A DNA stretch of 20,038 nt from Intoshia linei. Lineage: Eukaryota > Orthonectida > Rhopaluridae. The DNA lies in the NCBI GenBank assembly GCA_001642005.1, contig LWCA01000704.1, positions 1 to 20,038 on the forward strand. Direction: 5' to 3'. The notes beneath the pieces are model-generated. The model was not told the DNA's origin. It searched no databases and saw only the letters and a program-made list of their open reading frames with translations. A program made the translations under genes and the position numbers. Positions 11,075 through 19,593 of the stretch are shown one piece after another. Every line of letters begins with the position of its first letter. The first letter of the stretch is position 1.

Positions 11075-14000
11075 CTAAATAATGTATTTTAATTTTAACA
11101 ACTGCATACAACATATTATTTAATACGAATATATTTCAAATGATTATTATTGATAATAATCATCGATTAATACTATTTATATCATTCATAATAATAAATA
11201 GATCAGAATGATTAATTAATCGAAACCCTCCCAAAAGTAATTAATTTTGATACCCGCCACAGTACTATAAATTTAATATAAATTCCATCGCATAATAATG
11301 AAAAATGTGTAACCTATCCGCTCGGCCAACTCTTCCAATTCTATGTAAATAATTCTGTTTCTCGTCTGGCAACGTAACATTCAAAACTAAAAAAATAATA
11401 TTATAATAGTATATAATTCAAGTATTAAAAATTTTCTGTAATATAGTTTATACCAAAAAATAAAACTAAACATCAGTATTCGATAGGGATCACGTGATTA
11501 ACATAAACGATGACTGGTTTTAGAATGAAAAATTATATATGCAATGCATTTACGAAATTATTTTTTAGGGATACATGGTATTTACATTCTGCTAAATCGG
11601 TTAACCAATTACCTCTATAAAATTATTAAAAATTACCACAGGGTAATTCTTTGATATCTATTCCTCTAGCAGCGACATCAGTGCAAACCAAAAAATTTGT
11701 CTGACCGGTCTATAAATACAAGATAAAATCAAAACAAATGATATTTTTAAATAAATTACATCAGATTTAAATAATTTTTACGTTAATATTAAAAAACTCA
11801 ATTTACATTATCAATACCGCCATAAATATAGAAACACCAAAATGGCCATATTGAGAGATTCTACTGTACTTTATAATAATAATAATAATAACATCGAATT
11901 ATCATTAATTTTAAATTTGTTTTAAAAATTAAAAATATTTACTGTAAAGTTCTTCAAATTAACATTCCTTTCCATATTTGCTTTTCCTGAATGCAAAGCA
12001 AAACTTTTCAAGTTCAAATTATCTAGAAAACTGAGTAAAAAAATTTAATTTTGTATTAATAGCAATGTATGAACCCTATGTCGTAGACCAAATAGAGATA
12101 TATGAGGAAATGCTCATCACTCAAATATGTACAACCAATCACAATCAAAATTATCTATTATATAACAGATTTTAGTGATATCTCAGCATCACTAGGCATA
12201 ATTTATCTAGTCATACATCATTAGAAAAGCGATAATATAATATTTGAACAAAAAATACATTTTCTTTATTGAATAAATTTATCTAACGATATACATTCTA
12301 TATTATAAAACATAGGTTCTTAACTTGGATGCCGGCACCCTGTGGGCGTCAAACCAGTTTTTGGGGTGCCATAAAATTTTTTAATAAAACTCATTTTACA
12401 GCTACATTTTTTAAATTTTAATAAAGTTTCGAAAATAAAGTTACATTATATTTATTAATATAACATTTTTAAATATTAAATATTTGAATATATATTAGGG
12501 TGTCCACCTTTTTTTATTAGAAAACCCATTTTACACAAGGATGCCTTTTTTCATTTTAAGCATTTATCAAAAAAAATAAAATGGGTTAATATTAACAGAT
12601 ACTAAAATAAATCATTAATAAATCGTACAAACTAGTTTTTTTTATGTTCAGGTTTTTTTTAATTCAAATTTAAACCAATTTCAGCGAACAATTTTTTATT
12701 ATCATAGTTATATTATTAACTTTTTTCAATTTAAGTTTATTATATTTTTGGTGGTGCCAAATCGAATTTTATTAAATTAAGGGTACCATGATGGTATTAC
12801 CATGTGGAAAAAGGTTAAGAACCCATGTTATAGAACATAATACAAATTTCCTTGTAAATGTATTTTAAAATTTAATTTTAATATTAAAGGTTCATGATAG
12901 ACATACTCTGCACAAAAATTACTAAAACTTAAAAAAAAAACATGTAAATTGACTTACATTATCATTTAGTTACAATTATAATTACGTGTCCGAAAGTGAT
13001 CATTTAAAAAAGAATTCATGTTATCACAATCCACACGAGTACGGCAAAATATAATAGCTTTTTCAAGTTTGAAACGTTTAATCAAAGTTATTGTTGCTTC
13101 CAATTTAAGATATTTAATTTTTTTAGATAAAGCTTCTAAAATTGTATTTTAAATTAAATTAATAAAAATGAAAAAAGTAACCTTTCGCTGTGGAATTAAT
13201 ATTGAACGTTTCCCTATCATGAACACCATCAATTTGACAATTGGCAATAGAAGGCAGTAATTTAACAGGATCAATTTTAACAATCAATTGATGAATTGTA
13301 TCCGGCACGCTATCCTTCCCTTTTAAATCAATCCATGTAGGAAAATGCATATTACTTTCCTAAAAAACACTATAAATATTAATTACAAGAATTTCCATTT
13401 ATTATCACATTATTTTTTAAAATGTTTTCGAAGAATCACACTTTTTTCAAACCTGCAACGTGACACCGAAAAAAGTTTGGCGACACTGGGTTCATGACAA
13501 CATAATTAATTTCAATAAATAATATACAATTTTAACTATGATACAATTTTAGCACAAGTTGAAACTCAATAAATTAACGTCAGCTGTCGTCGACAGCCTG
13601 TCGATAAAAAACTGAAAATTATAAGCACTTATTATATATAACTTTTATCAAAATTATATAATTCTAATTGTATGAATTAATTTATACTAAATTCAAATTT
13701 TGCTAGATGTACAGTAAAAGTACAATATTATCTTACTGCAAATTTCTTAACTTCAAAATTATGCAACGTTGCTGAGCTGACAATCAATTGACGATTTAAA
13801 GATTTTGTCATGACGGGAATTTTATCAAGGCATTTTTTAACCAAAGACATTTTTGCAAAATCTGAAAACATTGCATCCTAAAATATTTACGTAAAATAAA
13901 AGAAGCGAATCAAAATATAGTATAAAACATCACGGCGACTCTCCTCATCAACAGTAATCGCATTAAATTTCTAGTTAAGAACATCAAAAAGTAAAATTAA

Positions 14001-17000
14001 TGTATTAATTCCAATATTATAATAAATTTTTAAATTCATAAATTTTTATAGTTTAAATTTCAAATAAATCATGTATAGGAGAGCCGTGAGGGATAAAAAG
14101 TACTGCTTCATCAAGAATGAAAAATCTGCAAAATGATAAAGTAATTTTATCACGAGATATAAATGCATCTAAACGACCTGGAGTAGCAATTACAACGTCC
14201 ACTCCAATTTTTTGTAATGCAGTTTCAGCATCTGATTCATTACAACCACCAATGAGTGAAATTATTCTAAAAATATAATATACGTAAAATATTGACAAAA
14301 ATAAACATTAATCAACTCACCTTAATTTGGGTTCAGGTAGTTTACATGAAAATTTTTTCATTTCTGCGCTAATTTGTTCAGCCAATTCTCGGAAAGGCTA
14401 AATTATAATAATCAAAGAATAATACTAATTTTCATGTCTAGACCAGGGGTACTCGATTTCTCATACTGGATATTATTGTATATTTTATAATTAATACCGC
14501 AACGATTAAGCACAAAGGAGACGAATTTGATCGATTCTTGGTACTTTGAACATTTGTTCTATCATTTGAAATCATAAATTCATTATCAGCTTTCCCAATT
14601 GCAATAAAACCTGATCGTCCGTCAGAATTTGGATCGTGTGTAAAATTTCCATCAAACTTTGCTGTTACTTCAGCATTCTATAAAACATTATATATAACAT
14701 AAAAAGATTAATAAAAAATTAAATTACTTTCAATGTAACTGTAGGGAAAATACCATCCTGAACATGACTAATTTTAATAAGAAAAGCACATCCAAAATAT
14801 TTTCCATTTTTGGAAAATGCAATTTCTTTATCATCCAAATCAATAAAAATACCCATAATATCATTTTTAACAAATGCTTCACCGTAATCCAGATATTGTC
14901 TGTTGCACACTTTTTTTCCGGTAGCTCCATAACCATATCCAAAACTATCTGTTCCCAGTTCTAAAACTGCTCGATTTGTGGAAATTCCAATTCTTGACAA
15001 TCCTGAATCGTTTATGGTTATTTCAAAATAATATTTTCCTAAATAACTTTTAATTCTATTTTCGAGATAATTCAGAATGTGAATTTCAGTTATAGATTTA
15101 ATAAATATACCTTTCAACCTAACTCCCATGTTGGTTCTAATGCCTGCCCAAGATTTAGGTAAGCGGCATTGTATAACCTTTGCATTAGCATCAACAGCTA
15201 AATTATACAAATGAGAAAAAACAAAATATAATTTAATTATATTTGAAATTTCAATTGAGAATTATCGCCCAAAAATGACTATTTCATTAACGGTGAGGAC
15301 GCAGTGGGGGTTATAAAAACAATACTTTTCAAATATCTATACATTTAAGTGGAAATTAAAAATATCTGCTTTTTATACTGTGTAACAATATTTGAGAGTA
15401 GATTACTCAACTTTAAATAATAAAATACACAAGAAAAACAAAAAAAGAATATTAAAATACTATAAGAAATTTTACTTGATAGTACAGTAATTATCAAAAT
15501 ATAAATTATAGAAAAATATAAAACCAATATTTGAATGTTTATCAATCATGCTAAAGTTAAACTTTGGGTTGGGTGTTGTAATTTTTACGGTTTTTCCATC
15601 ATCCCTTATAGTTTCGTGAACAATCTGAATTGCAGGCAAACAGAAAGCCTAAATAAATATAATAATTTCAATTATTATTGTAACATTTTGTCAACTTTTT
15701 CTTAACAAAGGCGAAGAAAGTCTATATTATTTTCATGGTTTTTTTATTTAAAAAGTACAGTAAAACCCTCTGATAACGAACGTTATATATATATATATTA
15801 TATAAGTTATATATTTGTGTTCTATTGTTACGAGTGTAGGTACCGTTATCAGAAGTATATCAATTATATCAAAGTATAGTCAATTGCATATATCATTAGA
15901 AAAGGTATATTTTGATATTTTATTAAATGGTGTTCCTGAAAGTGTAGGACTAGTAGATTATAAAAAGTATATAAACTTATGTTTCTAACGGAGGGATAGG
16001 TTTTATTGATCAAAATCAATGCGCTAGCACTACGTTGAAAACTGTAAGATCTTCTGATAAAAATAGAATTATCGTGAAGTTTAATAAGCTTGTACATGGG
16101 ATGAGTGCTAATTTTGTAACTAGTATTAAAAACATGCTAGAAGGAATACAATTTAGATTGCTGTCAAGGTATGAATTTTGGGGTCGACTTCTAAGAGAAA
16201 GATTGGCTAGTGAAAGTAGTTTAATAACTACCGAGAAGATCTAAAGTGTTCCTAACAATATTAGCAAATACTCACCCCTGAGTTTATTACATTACATTTT
16301 CTAGAGATAGTTAAGTACCTGTATGTCAAAAATGACAATTCTATGAGCAATTATTCTATACTTAAAGAGTTTATCATTGATAGCAGGACTAACGAAAACG
16401 GATACTTAAAATAGTTAGAAAGTATGTATGCTAGACCAGAGATTAAGATAGACGACATATTTGGTGATGGTGCCTCCCAGATATGATTAGCGGGATATCA
16501 CTTTATGCGAAACTTAGAGACATAAAGGTTCTCGATATTATCCTGGTTAATATATAGAGAAAATAAAAGCTAGATTTGCCATCTAAGCTGAATTCATAAT
16601 AATGCAGAAAGAAATAATGTAAAAAGATTAGGTTTGTTCAGTCTGGAATCAAGATTAATGATGTCGACGCAATTTATCAATAATAACTACACTCGACTTG
16701 CAAATGAAAGAGTTGATTTTAAACCTAGCTCTGCATATAGCAGGGCAAGAGTGAAAAGAATTAAAAGGTGGAAAAATGAACTTATTACTCGTGTTCATAT
16801 GGAACAATGGGAAGGCGACCCAATTCGCAATTACCATTGTAATATCATGAAGATGACGAAAAGAAACAGTAGAATAATTTACATGAATAACCAAAATATA
16901 AGAAATGATCCGAACGTAACATTTAGAAGAGATGAATACATCACAAATATACAATCAGATAAAATTTATATCATTAGAACCCTAAAATTCTAGATAACAA

Positions 17001-18716
17001 ACTGTATAATTCAGAATTATATTTCGAGATCGCGTTCAAAAGTTATTCAATTTTCAAAATTCTAAACCATAAATAAATTTCATCATATTAATGTAGACTT
17101 TTGCAACGAGATGTATTTTAATCACAAACGAAATTTATTATTTAAATTATATTACTTATTCAAATTTATTACAAATGAGTTGTAATTATAAAAATATAGA
17201 TGAATTTTGTAATTATGATAAATATGCGGCGTATACATAAAAAATATACATAAATTATCTCATAAAAACCAAGCAGCATCTAATTACGAAAGGCTGTATA
17301 ATTCGACGGTATCGGCAAATATTTGGAGTTCTTACATATAATGTTTGAAATTCTTAATTTTGTATTCATTTGCTACATGTTATTCAACATTGATAAAAAT
17401 ACGCAAAGGTTTGATATACCTTGAATCTAGAGTAGATCGAATAAGGACCATGGAAATTGTTATTTTTGTAATTGTAAAAAAATACAATTTCAAACTGAAA
17501 ATAAAATGGAAGGAATATCTTAACATCATCCTCGATGCCTATTTTTAATACCAATAAAAACACATTAGACATTTACAATAGTGATTTTACAAGTTCTTCA
17601 TCTATGTCTAGCTCTGATTCTGACTTTAACATGAAAGAGCCACACTTTACAAACAAATCTGAGTTAGACCATTTAATAACAAAAATAACAACTTAAAAAA
17701 GAAAATTAGATAATAATGGCAAATCAATTAAAAAAATGGAATATTATCTCAAACATTAACTCAACATCCTATAGAAAAGTGCAACATATTTAAAAAATTA
17801 AAAAAGAAGATGGAACTTCTATTGTATATTGTAGAAACATTGTGGATTTGGTAAGTTTGTTTGAAATTATCCTTTCTGATGATCGCTTGTATATCAATTG
17901 ACGGTTCAAAATCAACATTAAAATTAGTTTTGTTAGACTCTGAAATCAATCATAAAACGTTGATTTTAGCATATTCAGTAAATTGTGTTGAAAATTATAG
18001 TAATATAAAGTTGATGTTAGATTTAATCCATTATGAAGCATTTAATTGGCCATTTGTCTGTAATTTAAAAGTAGTGTGCATATTAGCCAGCATTCAAGCC
18101 GGTAATGTCAAATTACCATGTTTTATGTGTAAATTTAAAGGCACTGTAAGAGAGAACCATTACGAGTACAAAGAATGGCCGTCACGAGATTCTTGTTATA
18201 GGTAAAGAAAACAAATAATGTGCAGTTGGTACATCTTCATAAAATTAAAATCCCACCTCGTCACAGTACCTCGGTTTAGCTCAGCAATTAATATGTACGC
18301 TTCATAATAAAAGTCTTAATTCAAAAACACCGAATCCACAATTGAAAACTATCTTTGGTAATAAACTTTCAGACCAGATAATTATTAATGGGGTTTTTAC
18401 AGGCCCAGAAATTGATAAGATTTTGAAAAATTCTATGTTCCATCTATCTTTAACCGAAAACTTTAAAAGAAATTTTCAAGCTTTTAGTGATGTTGTACGT
18501 GGTTTTTTTAATATGGAGCGCAAAAAAAATTATCTTGAATTGATAGGAGTTATTCGATTTCTACAAAGCAGTTGAGTATCTGTTTAATTGCTCTATTATA
18601 TTTTCATTATAATTGTTTCATTTATTTTGAACAAAAATAATAACCCAAATATAATCGGTTATATTTTACTTCACACAGATCATTACCCCAGTTTTTCCAC
18701 TTCCAGTTTCAGCAGC
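10675..18716 (-). CDS. DDX1: ATP-dependent RNA helicase DDX1 (13 exons placed, 5' exons outside window)
   Basis: This is a DEAD-box RNA helicase with a SPRY domain between motifs I and Ia, an arrangement specific to DDX1. Known DDX1 proteins act in RNA processing, including the tRNA-splicing ligase complex. Exons on the minus strand: 18716-18687, 15648-15525, 15197-14728, 14677-14498, 14397-14321, 14266-14104, 13877-13737, 13359-13182, 13135-12974 (or 12986), 12022-11943, 11709-11637, 11386-11314, 11074-10675. All junctions are GT-AG and in phase, giving about 716 residues; human DDX1 has 740. Visible motifs: [10 protein letters not shown] (I), PFRELAEQ (Ia), TPGRL (Ib), DEAD (II), SAT (III), AIIFCRT (IV), DVAARGIDI (V), HRIGRVGRA (VI). 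The Q motif and start codon are not in the window. Oddities are HSGK instead of HGDR in motif IVa and one ambiguous donor. Identity is very secure; whether this copy is the functional one or a diverged paralogue is open. Confidence 0.93.
11314..11386 (-). CDS. DDX1: DDX1 exon: motif VI
   Basis: Seventy-three nt encode [20 protein letters not shown] and RAD, virtually identical to human in this stretch. The arginine-finger motif HRIGRVGR is complete. Confidence 0.95.
11637..11709 (-). CDS. DDX1: DDX1 exon: motif V
   Basis: Seventy-three nt encode [20 protein letters not shown] and ELPC plus one base, matching [19 protein letters not shown]. The donor is TGTG|GTAATT. Confidence 0.93.
11874..11891 (+). 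repeat. AAT trinucleotide microsatellite
   Basis: A run of about five to six ATA/AAT units lies in the intron between the motif IVa and motif V exons. Confidence 0.7.
11943..12022 (-). CDS. DDX1: DDX1 exon: altered motif IVa
   Basis: It encodes [20 protein letters not shown] and NLKNFT. It aligns with LHGDRKPHERKQNLERFK, but the usually fixed HGDR is HSGK; the ER...NL..F part is kept. The donor is ACA|GTAAAT and the chosen acceptor is TTTTCTAG. Phase fits both neighbours. Confidence 0.78.
12311..12826. mobile_element. hAT-like element (516 bp) in a DDX1 intron
   Basis: The left end CATAGGTTCTTAAC and the reverse complement of the right end, CATGGGTTCTTAACC, are inverted repeats. The flanks TTATAAAA (12303-12310) and TTATAGAA (12827-12834) agree at 7 of 8 positions. 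Inside, each arm has a GGTGCC-type patch (GGGGTGCCATAAAATTTT and GGTGGTGCCAAATCGAATTT). The element lies in the intron between the motif IV and motif IVa exons and has no coding frame. Confidence 0.75.
12974..13135 (-). CDS. DDX1: DDX1 exon: motif IV, donor uncertain
   Basis: It encodes [11 protein letters not shown] and [15 protein letters not shown], matching EAIKILK and QAIIFCRTKIDCDNL. Two donors of equal phase keep the frame: GTAACT after 12974 or GTAATT after 12986. The strongest-looking donor, GTAAGT after 12958, comes after an in-frame TAA at about 12967-12969 and would truncate the protein. I chose 12974 because it gives a spacing to the next motif closest to human. Confidence 0.75.
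13182..13359 (-). CDS. DDX1: DDX1 exon: linker between RecA domains
   Basis: It encodes [20 protein letters not shown], nearly identical to human IMHFPTWVDLKGEDSVPD, then a variable linker ending NSTAK plus one base. The donor is AAAG|GTTACT. Confidence 0.93.
13447..13489. mobile_element. Solo hAT-like terminal end in a DDX1 intron
   Basis: The reverse complement reads CAGTGTCGCCAAACTTTTTT, a typical hAT end. I found no partner end in the 377-nt intron (13360-13736), so it is a fragment or half of a very worn element. Confidence 0.4.
13583..13597. repeat. GC-rich short hairpin in intron
   Basis: GCTGTCG, one T, then CGACAGC form a perfect 7-bp inverted repeat. It stands out in this AT-rich intron; its role is unknown. 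Confidence 0.4.
13737..13877 (-). CDS. DDX1: DDX1 exon: last D of DEAD box and motif III
   Basis: Forty-seven codons in phase 0 begin [10 protein letters not shown] and include [18 protein letters not shown], with the SAT motif intact. It aligns with DDX1 DGLLSQGYSDFINRM...SATLHSFDVKKL. Confidence 0.92.
14104..14266 (-). CDS. DDX1: DDX1 exon: GG, motif Ib and start of DEAD box
   Basis: It encodes [19 protein letters not shown] and RFFILDEA. The donor GCA|GTACTT lies inside the DEAD box; the final D is the first codon of the next exon. Reading on through the intron would give DEAV, which is an artefact. Confidence 0.92.
14321..14397 (-). CDS. DDX1: DDX1 exon: motif Ia
   Basis: It encodes [20 protein letters not shown] and PEPKL, 25 codons plus two bases. 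Motif Ia is PFRELA, where DDX1 has PSRELA. The donor AAG|GTGAGT is strong. Confidence 0.9.
14444..14480. mobile_element. hAT-like end fragment in a 100-nt DDX1 intron
   Basis: CAGGGGTACTCGATTTCTCA resembles the left end of a hAT element of the CAGGGGT type. No partner fits in the intron (14398-14497), so only an end could be present. It may be coincidence. Confidence 0.3.
14498..14677 (-). CDS. DDX1: DDX1 exon: SPRY end to motif Ia approach
   Basis: Sixty codons in phase 0 begin [12 protein letters not shown] and end SSPLCLIVA, matching NAELKFNFG...APKALIVE in human. The donor is GCG|GTATTA. Confidence 0.87.
14728..15197 (-). CDS. DDX1: DDX1 exon: SPRY domain core
   Basis: This 470-nt exon encodes most of the SPRY domain. 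Recognisable pieces are [54 protein letters not shown] and [11 protein letters not shown], each aligning in order with DDX1. The exon ends at VTLK with the donor AAA|GTAATT, and the next exon starts NAEVTAKF, as in human LKNAELKF. Confidence 0.93.
15525..15648 (-). CDS. DDX1: DDX1 exon: end of first RecA segment into SPRY
   Basis: It encodes [20 protein letters not shown] and continues to HSNI, 41 codons plus one base. [13 protein letters not shown] matches the DDX1-specific stretch after motif I. The acceptor is TATTTAG and the donor is ATTG|GTTTTA, which is weak. Confidence 0.87.
15756..15855. mobile_element. Tiny pogo/Tigger-like inverted-repeat relic
   Basis: TACAGTAAAACCCTCTGATAACG at the left has the style of Tigger/pogo terminal repeats, and CGTTATCAGA near 15844-15853 is its inverted partner over 10 bp. 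About 60 nt of AT dinucleotide-rich DNA lies between. The outer part of the right end is missing or diverged. Confidence 0.45.
15878..16993 (+). pseudogene. Unidentified decayed gene inside the large DDX1 intron
   Basis: Protein-like sequence runs through this segment in changing plus-strand frames. The parts I can follow are about 15878-15988, 15975-16244, roughly 16290-16480 and 16592-16993, separated by stops or shifts. Examples are [20 protein letters not shown] in the first part and [20 protein letters not shown] in the last. The codons are mixed and the composition is clearly less AT-rich than the flanks, which argues for former coding sequence of roughly 370 codons. The last part is rich in basic residues. 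I do not recognise the family; a transposon gene, an integrated viral gene and an orphan host gene are all possible. It is antisense to DDX1. No transcription signal is evident. Confidence 0.45.
16994..17524. other. AT-rich spacer between two decayed genes
   Basis: No gene is supported. The two overlapping open frames at 17345-17572, one on each strand, have no recognisable motif. Confidence 0.5.
17530..18575 (+). pseudogene. Decayed copy of an uncharacterised repeat-family protein
   Basis: The copy starts at [18 protein letters not shown] followed by a serine-rich stretch and [13 protein letters not shown]. After frame changes it continues with [39 protein letters not shown] and [10 protein letters not shown] (17861-18205). 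It resumes with a stretch in which [10 protein letters not shown] and [12 protein letters not shown] stand out (18342-18575). These pieces occur in this order in an uncharacterised arthropod family that I remember as 'IDSSK.SLKAVLLHNG ... G.TK.PCF.C.WDSR...HY...EWP', often present in many copies; this is from memory, not a search. The first stop follows KITT, the frame shifts near 17870, and a stop after SCYR and a gap follow, so it is dead. The C-terminal half of the family is missing. It is antisense within a DDX1 intron. Confidence 0.6.
18687..18716 (-). CDS. DDX1: DDX1 exon: Walker A (motif I) microexon
   Basis: This 30-nt, phase-0 exon encodes exactly [10 protein letters not shown], the ATP-binding P-loop. 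The acceptor is TTTTTAG and the donor is GGG|GTAATG. The next residues (AFCLPAIQ) come from the exon 3.0 kb away, matching GAF.IP.IQ in human DDX1. Confidence 0.9.
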
Positions 18717-18858
18717 CTAAAAATTAAATATAATAAAATAATAATATAATTATATTAAGATATATAGATTTTTTTAATCGTTAAGACTACTTTTCAACGT
18801 GTATCATTTACCAAAACTTATATTTTACCATGCAAAAACATACGATTAATTCCAATGA
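18717..18858. other. Sequence upstream of the Walker A exon
   Basis: On the minus strand this is intron leading into the 18716 acceptor. No N-terminal DDX1 exon (LP-T-D-I-Q or GGGDVLM) can be read here. Confidence 0.6.
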
Positions 18859-19593
18859 ATGGAATTAATAAAAAATAAAAATTTGGAAGGCATTTCGATA
18901 ACATCCATATCAATAATATTATCAATTCCGAGATCCGCTGTGTCCAAAATTGTGTTAAAATTTTTACGATCGAGAGATGTTACTCCCAATCCATCGGGAA
19001 GAGACAATAAGTCCAAACTGAACGAAATTAATAATAATAGAAATAACAAAAATATTTGGCTTCAGCAGTGTTCCGATAAAATCCAAAAAACAATTGACAG
19101 AATAAGTGCTCATATTTTTGAATGTCATAAAGATAAATGGTGGGTAAATAGATTAAAACCAATATATGACGAAAATTTTAATTTCCCTCAGGTGGCATTT
19201 ATATAGTGATTCAATGACTGTTCGTATTCCTAAGCCGTGTAATGGAGAAGTAAGCCACAAATTGTTCTGGCATGGCAAAAATGGAACATATGAATTCAAA
19301 AAAAAAGTATCCGTAATGGCCACTTCTCCGTACTATGTCATGTTTTCTAAATCTACAGGACTTGGATTTGAACATGACTATAAAATGTTATTAAAATGGA
19401 CAAAAACGAATTTAAGAGTGCTGAAGACAAGATTTCCAGTCATTATACTAACAATAGATCTCAAGGTGTATCTCAAAAAACTGACAACACAACATTCTGT
19501 ACAGTGGTAATACATCAATCCACCATGGAAGATACAAATACTACACAAGAAGATAATACTAGAAACAAAGATCAAATACAAAATAAGAAGTGA
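18859..19593 (+). pseudogene. Decayed transposase-like gene, probably DDE_Tnp_4 type
   Basis: The first frame (18859-19206) contains a helix-turn-helix-like stretch, SIILSIPRSAVSKIVLKFL. It ends NFPQVAFI, where a one-base shift leads into YSDSMTVRIPKPCNGE and LFWHGKNGTYEFKKKVSV (19166-19510). The order F-P-.-.-A-.-.-.-D-.-.-T...P..G...K..F.GK...Y..K..VSV matches the first catalytic aspartate region of DDE_Tnp_4 (ISL2EU/Harbinger-like) transposases as I know them. A second shift near 19396 opens NRSQGVSQK (to 19593), possibly the worn GYQG region with the second aspartate lost. Two frameshifts make it non-functional. Terminal repeats were not found. It lies upstream of the first DDX1 exon seen and is antisense to it. 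Confidence 0.45.

Noticed and set aside
14053-14103. DEAV in place of DEAD at the helicase motif II
   Set aside because: The open frame runs past the true donor (GCA|GTACTT at 14104/14103). The next exon starts with GAT, which completes DEAD in frame.
16655-16954. 99-residue minus-strand frame
   Set aside because: It is the shadow of the plus-strand protein-like sequence at 16634-16993.
18846-19049. Minus-strand frame that might have been the N-terminal DDX1 exon
   Set aside because: It is antisense to the transposase-like frame and has none of the DDX1 N-terminal or Q-motif residues.
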